From: Oscillospiraceae bacterium
Lineage (GTDB): Bacteria; Bacillota; Clostridia; Oscillospirales; UBA929
Direction of reading: 5' to 3'
Assembly (NCBI GenBank): GCA_009777685.1
Contig: WRLJ01000012.1
Span: 1 to 15,181, forward strand
Length of the DNA: 15,181 bases
A program made the position numbers and the translations under genes. The notes beneath the pieces are model-generated. The model saw nothing but the letters and a program-made list of their open reading frames with translations. It made no database searches and was not told the origin of the DNA. Positions 12,757 to 15,181 of the stretch are shown piece after piece (position 1 is the stretch's first letter; every line of letters begins with the position of its first letter).

Positions 12757-12762
12757 TAGAGT

Positions 12763-13920
12763 ATGATCCGTTTTGTTTGTGACCGTCTGACTCTGAATGA
12801 AGCCCTCGGCGCGGCTTCGCGCGTGGCGTCGGGCCGGCCGGGCCATGACGGTCTGCCGCGTTCACTGCACCTGGAGGCGCGGGGAAAGGGCGCTAAGGGC
12901 AGTCTGGTGATCACCGGCTCCGATACGGACTATTCCCTTGTGACCTCGGTGGAGGCCGATGTGTCCGCCGGGGGAGCCTGTCTGATCGACGCGCGGATTT
13001 TTTCAGACATCGTGCGGCGTCTCAGCGGGGACACGGTTGAAATGGCCGTGGATAACCAGTATCAGGCGGCCATTACCTGCGACGCCAGTGAATTTTCCAT
13101 TGCCGCTCTGTCCGCCGAGCGATACACCGCCGTACCCGATGTAGACGCTTCCCGCTCCGTGGTAATGCCGCAGCCGGACCTAAAGCGGCTGATCGGGCTG
13201 ACCGCTTACGCGGTCAGCGTCAACGAGACGCGCGGCGTCCATACGGGCGTTTTGTTCGACGGCAAGCCCGACAGCCTGACCCTCGTCGCGCTGGACGGCC
13301 ATCGCATGGCGGTCGCGGAGTCGGCGGCGGACAATCCCGAGCCGTTCCGTTTCGTCGCGCACGCCTCGCCGGTCTCGGAGCTGGAACGGCTGTTGAGCGC
13401 CGATGAAGAGCAGACGGTGAATCTGGAGATCGGCCGCCGTTTCGCGCGCTTTGACCTGGGGCGGACGCAGGTGATCGCGCGCCTTCTGGACGGGGAATTT
13501 TTGCAGTATGAAAACTCTCTGCCCGCGGAATGCACGCTGTCCGCGCGTGTGGATACGCGGGCGCTGGTCCAGTCCATTGAACGTGTGGCGCTGCTGATCA
13601 GCGACAAGCTGAAAAACCCCGTCCGCCTGCAATTCGACGACGGGCAGGGCGACCCCGCGCTGCGGATGAGCTGTGTCACGGGTCTGGGCAAGGCCGCCGA
13701 CTCTTTGCCTGTGGAGCTGGAGGGCAAGGGAGGGCTGGAGATCGGCTTTAACCACCGCTATCTGCTGGACGCTCTGCGCCGCGCGCCCGACGAGCGGGTT
13801 GAGCTGCGCCTGAACGGTCCGCTGCAGCCCTTGCTGATGGTCGGCGCGCCCGACGAGGACGGGGCCGCCGGCGCGGGCTACCGCTACCTGATCCTGCCCG
13901 TGCGTCTGAACATGGAATGA
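12763..13920 (+). CDS. dnaN: DNA polymerase III sliding clamp DnaN (beta subunit)
   Basis: This encodes 385 residues forming three clamp domains. The dimer encircles DNA and tethers the replicative polymerase and other partners. The start MIRFVCDRLTLNEALGAASRV matches the usual first strand and helix and follows GGAGG by 6 bases. Clear markers are SDTDYSLVTSVEADV (domain I), AYAVSVNETRGVHTGVLFD and LVALDGHRMAVAE (domain II, canonical TDGHRLA-like region), LLDGEFLQYENSLP, GGLEIGFNHRYLLDALR and the C-terminal LILPVRLNME, which forms part of the partner-binding pocket. The stop codon overlaps the start of recF (ATGA at 13917-13920). Confidence 0.97.
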   Translation: MIRFVCDRLTLNEALGAASRVASGRPGHDGLPRSLHLEARGKGAKGSLVITGSDTDYSLVTSVEADVSAGGACLIDARIFSDIVRRLSGDTVEMAVDNQYQAAITCDASEFSIAALSAERYTAVPDVDASRSVVMPQPDLKRLIGLTAYAVSVNETRGVHTGVLFDGKPDSLTLVALDGHRMAVAESAADNPEPFRFVAHASPVSELERLLSADEEQTVNLEIGRRFARFDLGRTQVIARLLDGEFLQYENSLPAECTLSARVDTRALVQSIERVALLISDKLKNPVRLQFDDGQGDPALRMSCVTGLGKAADSLPVELEGKGGLEIGFNHRYLLDALRRAPDERVELRLNGPLQPLLMVGAPDEDGAAGAGYRYLILPVRLNME

Positions 13921-15050
13921 TGGAGGGCGGCGCGGCCCCGTATTATCAGCTTCTGCGTCTGTGTCTGCGTGACTTCCGCTGTCACGCGGCCCAGACGTTT
14001 GCGTTTGAGCCGGGCCTGAACGTCCTGCGCGGGGCCAACGGCACGGGCAAAACCAGCGTGCTGGAGGCGGTGGGCTATCTGTCGACGGTGCGCTCCTTCC
14101 GCCGCGCCCCGGAAACCGGAATGATCCGCGCGGACGCGGACAAATGCACGGTGCGGGCGGAAATCGAGGCGGAATACATCCTCTCCGGCGACCCCGGGCG
14201 CGTCCGCACGCTGGGCGCGTCTTTGGGCGCGTCGCGGGAGCTGCGGGCGGATGGCGTGGTTTTGGAGTCCCCGCGCGCGATGCTGGGCCGTTTGCCGAGC
14301 GTGGTGTTCGCGCCGGAGGATATCGCGCTGGCGAAGGACGGTCCGGCGGAACGCCGGCGGTTTCTGGATATCCTGCTGAGCCAGCTGCGCCCGCGCTATG
14401 TGGCCGGGCTGTCCCGCTGCCGGCGTTTGCTGCGGGACAAGCAGCAGCTGCTGGCCCGCATCCCCGAAAAGCCGTCCTTTACCGACATGCTGCCCGAGTT
14501 TGACCGCCGCATTGCCGAGACCTGGATTTACCTGACCGCCGAACGCGCCAAAATCACTGAACGTCTCAACGAGCTGGCCGCCCGCCGCCACGCCGCCGTC
14601 ACGGACGGCAAGGAAGTCCTCTCCGTACACCTGATCACCCAGGCGCAGGAGGCCGTTGAATCAAACGAGGACGCGGAGGCGCTGTTTTCCGCGCTGTATG
14701 CCCGGCTCTCCTCCCGCCGCCCCGCCGAGCTGGCCCGCCGCCAGTGCCTGACCGGCCCGCAGCGCGACGATCTGGAGCTTCTGCTCGACGGGCGTCCGAT
14801 CCGCCAATACGGCAGCCAAGGCCAGCTGCGCACGGCGGCGCTGAGCCTGAAGCTGGCCCAGCGGGACGTCTTTGTAGAGGAACTGGGGATTGCCCCGCTG
14901 CTGCTGCTGGACGACGTGTTCAGCGAGCTGGACGAGACCAGAAGACAGTATCTTCTGGAAAACACGGCCGGCGGGCAAACCCTGCTGACCACGGCGGACA
15001 AGGGGGAACTGCGGCTGGATCACCCGGTTGGGACGTTTGCCCTTTGCTGA
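13917..15050 (+). CDS. recF: DNA replication and repair protein RecF
   Basis: This SMC-like ATPase helps load RecA at gaps and replication forks. It has 377 residues. Walker A is GANGTGKT (39-46), with VVFAPEDIALAKDGPAERRRFLD (129-151), GPQRDD (280-285), the ABC signature YGSQGQLRTAALSLKLAQ (298-315) and Walker B LLLLDDVFSELDE (328-340). Two ATG codons (13917 and 13920) are possible starts; the first gives a 4-base overlap with dnaN. No ribosome binding site is visible, so translation is probably coupled to dnaN. The small S4-domain gene yaaA/rlbA, often found between dnaN and recF in Firmicutes, is absent. The gene is complete and ends at TGA. Confidence 0.95.
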   Translation: MMEGGAAPYYQLLRLCLRDFRCHAAQTFAFEPGLNVLRGANGTGKTSVLEAVGYLSTVRSFRRAPETGMIRADADKCTVRAEIEAEYILSGDPGRVRTLGASLGASRELRADGVVLESPRAMLGRLPSVVFAPEDIALAKDGPAERRRFLDILLSQLRPRYVAGLSRCRRLLRDKQQLLARIPEKPSFTDMLPEFDRRIAETWIYLTAERAKITERLNELAARRHAAVTDGKEVLSVHLITQAQEAVESNEDAEALFSALYARLSSRRPAELARRQCLTGPQRDDLELLLDGRPIRQYGSQGQLRTAALSLKLAQRDVFVEELGIAPLLLLDDVFSELDETRRQYLLENTAGGQTLLTTADKGELRLDHPVGTFALC

Positions 15051-15065
15051 ATGGGGGGGGGTTTT

Positions 15066-15154
15066 GTAGGGGCGGCAATCTGCCGCCCGTGGTTGCCGAT
15101 GGATGGGTGATATGGGTATGGTTGAATGGGCGGGGGGGAGGTTGCCGCCCCCAC
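15066..15154. repeat. 89-bp inward pair of GTAG-type hairpins at the window end
   Basis: The head GTAG (15066-15069) is followed by GGCGGCA-ATC-TGCCGCC. From the right, a degenerate head (CCAC at 15151-15154) precedes GGCGGCAACC on the minus strand. Positions 15066-15128 repeat 10862-10925 in the same orientation, with two substitutions and a one-base length change. A run of nine G (15053-15061) precedes it, and nothing else recognisable follows to the end of the window. Confidence 0.65.
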
Positions 15155-15181
15155 AGGAAAAAGGGGGTCCCGGGGGAGGCG

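Noticed and set aside
1..15181. tRNA, rRNA or prophage genes
   Set aside because: I scanned the gaps for cloverleaf-type arms ending in a TTC-containing T-loop and for integrase or phage motifs and saw none.

Overview
The window looks like chromosomal DNA of a G+C-rich anaerobic Clostridia-type Firmicute, probably a gut Oscillospirales-like genome. This is an inference. It rests on a TPP-riboswitch-controlled thiC, the short anaerobe-type ThiF and the radical-SAM ThiH, a MecA-like adaptor, good sigma-A promoters with GGAGG ribosome binding sites, and intergenic regions packed with short palindromic repeats. No 16S rRNA or other marker is present, so the taxonomy is tentative.

Layout. (1) Positions 1-349 contain no gene, only palindromic repeats. 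(2) Positions 350-3362 hold four minus-strand genes: an AlkZ-related protein, a flavin reductase-like protein, a VOC/glyoxalase-fold protein and a WYL-domain transcription regulator. (3) Positions 3460-9968 hold a plus-strand thiamin operon: sigma-A promoter, TPP riboswitch with a terminator-type expression platform, thiC, thiS, thiF, thiG, thiH, a 192-base gap filled by a palindromic doublet, then thiE, a HAD phosphatase and thiD. (4) Positions 10017-10591 hold a separately transcribed, compact MecA-like gene with its own terminator. (5) Positions 10538-11050 are a gene-free repeat cluster. (6) Positions 11098-15050 are the replication-initiation locus: dnaA promoter, dnaA, an oriC-like stretch with same-direction DnaA boxes, dnaN and recF. 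(7) The window ends in another repeat.

How it works together. ThiC makes the HMP-P pyrimidine and ThiD phosphorylates it to HMP-PP. ThiS, ThiF, ThiG and ThiH build the thiazole phosphate by the anaerobic tyrosine-dependent route. ThiE joins the two halves to thiamin monophosphate, and TPP feeds back through the riboswitch. No TMP kinase (thiL) or thiamin pyrophosphokinase is in the cluster; the embedded HAD protein could be a TMP phosphatase, but this is unproven. The operon lies directly beside the chromosome origin.

The most unusual feature is a family of about a dozen intergenic hairpins. Each begins with GTAG(G/A)G and has a 5-8 bp palindrome whose arms differ between copies while staying complementary. 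They usually occur as inward-facing pairs about 90-112 bp long. This is the architecture of REP/REPIN elements mobilised by RAYT (TnpA-REP) proteins, although no such transposase is encoded here. Two further palindromic repeat families share the same gaps.
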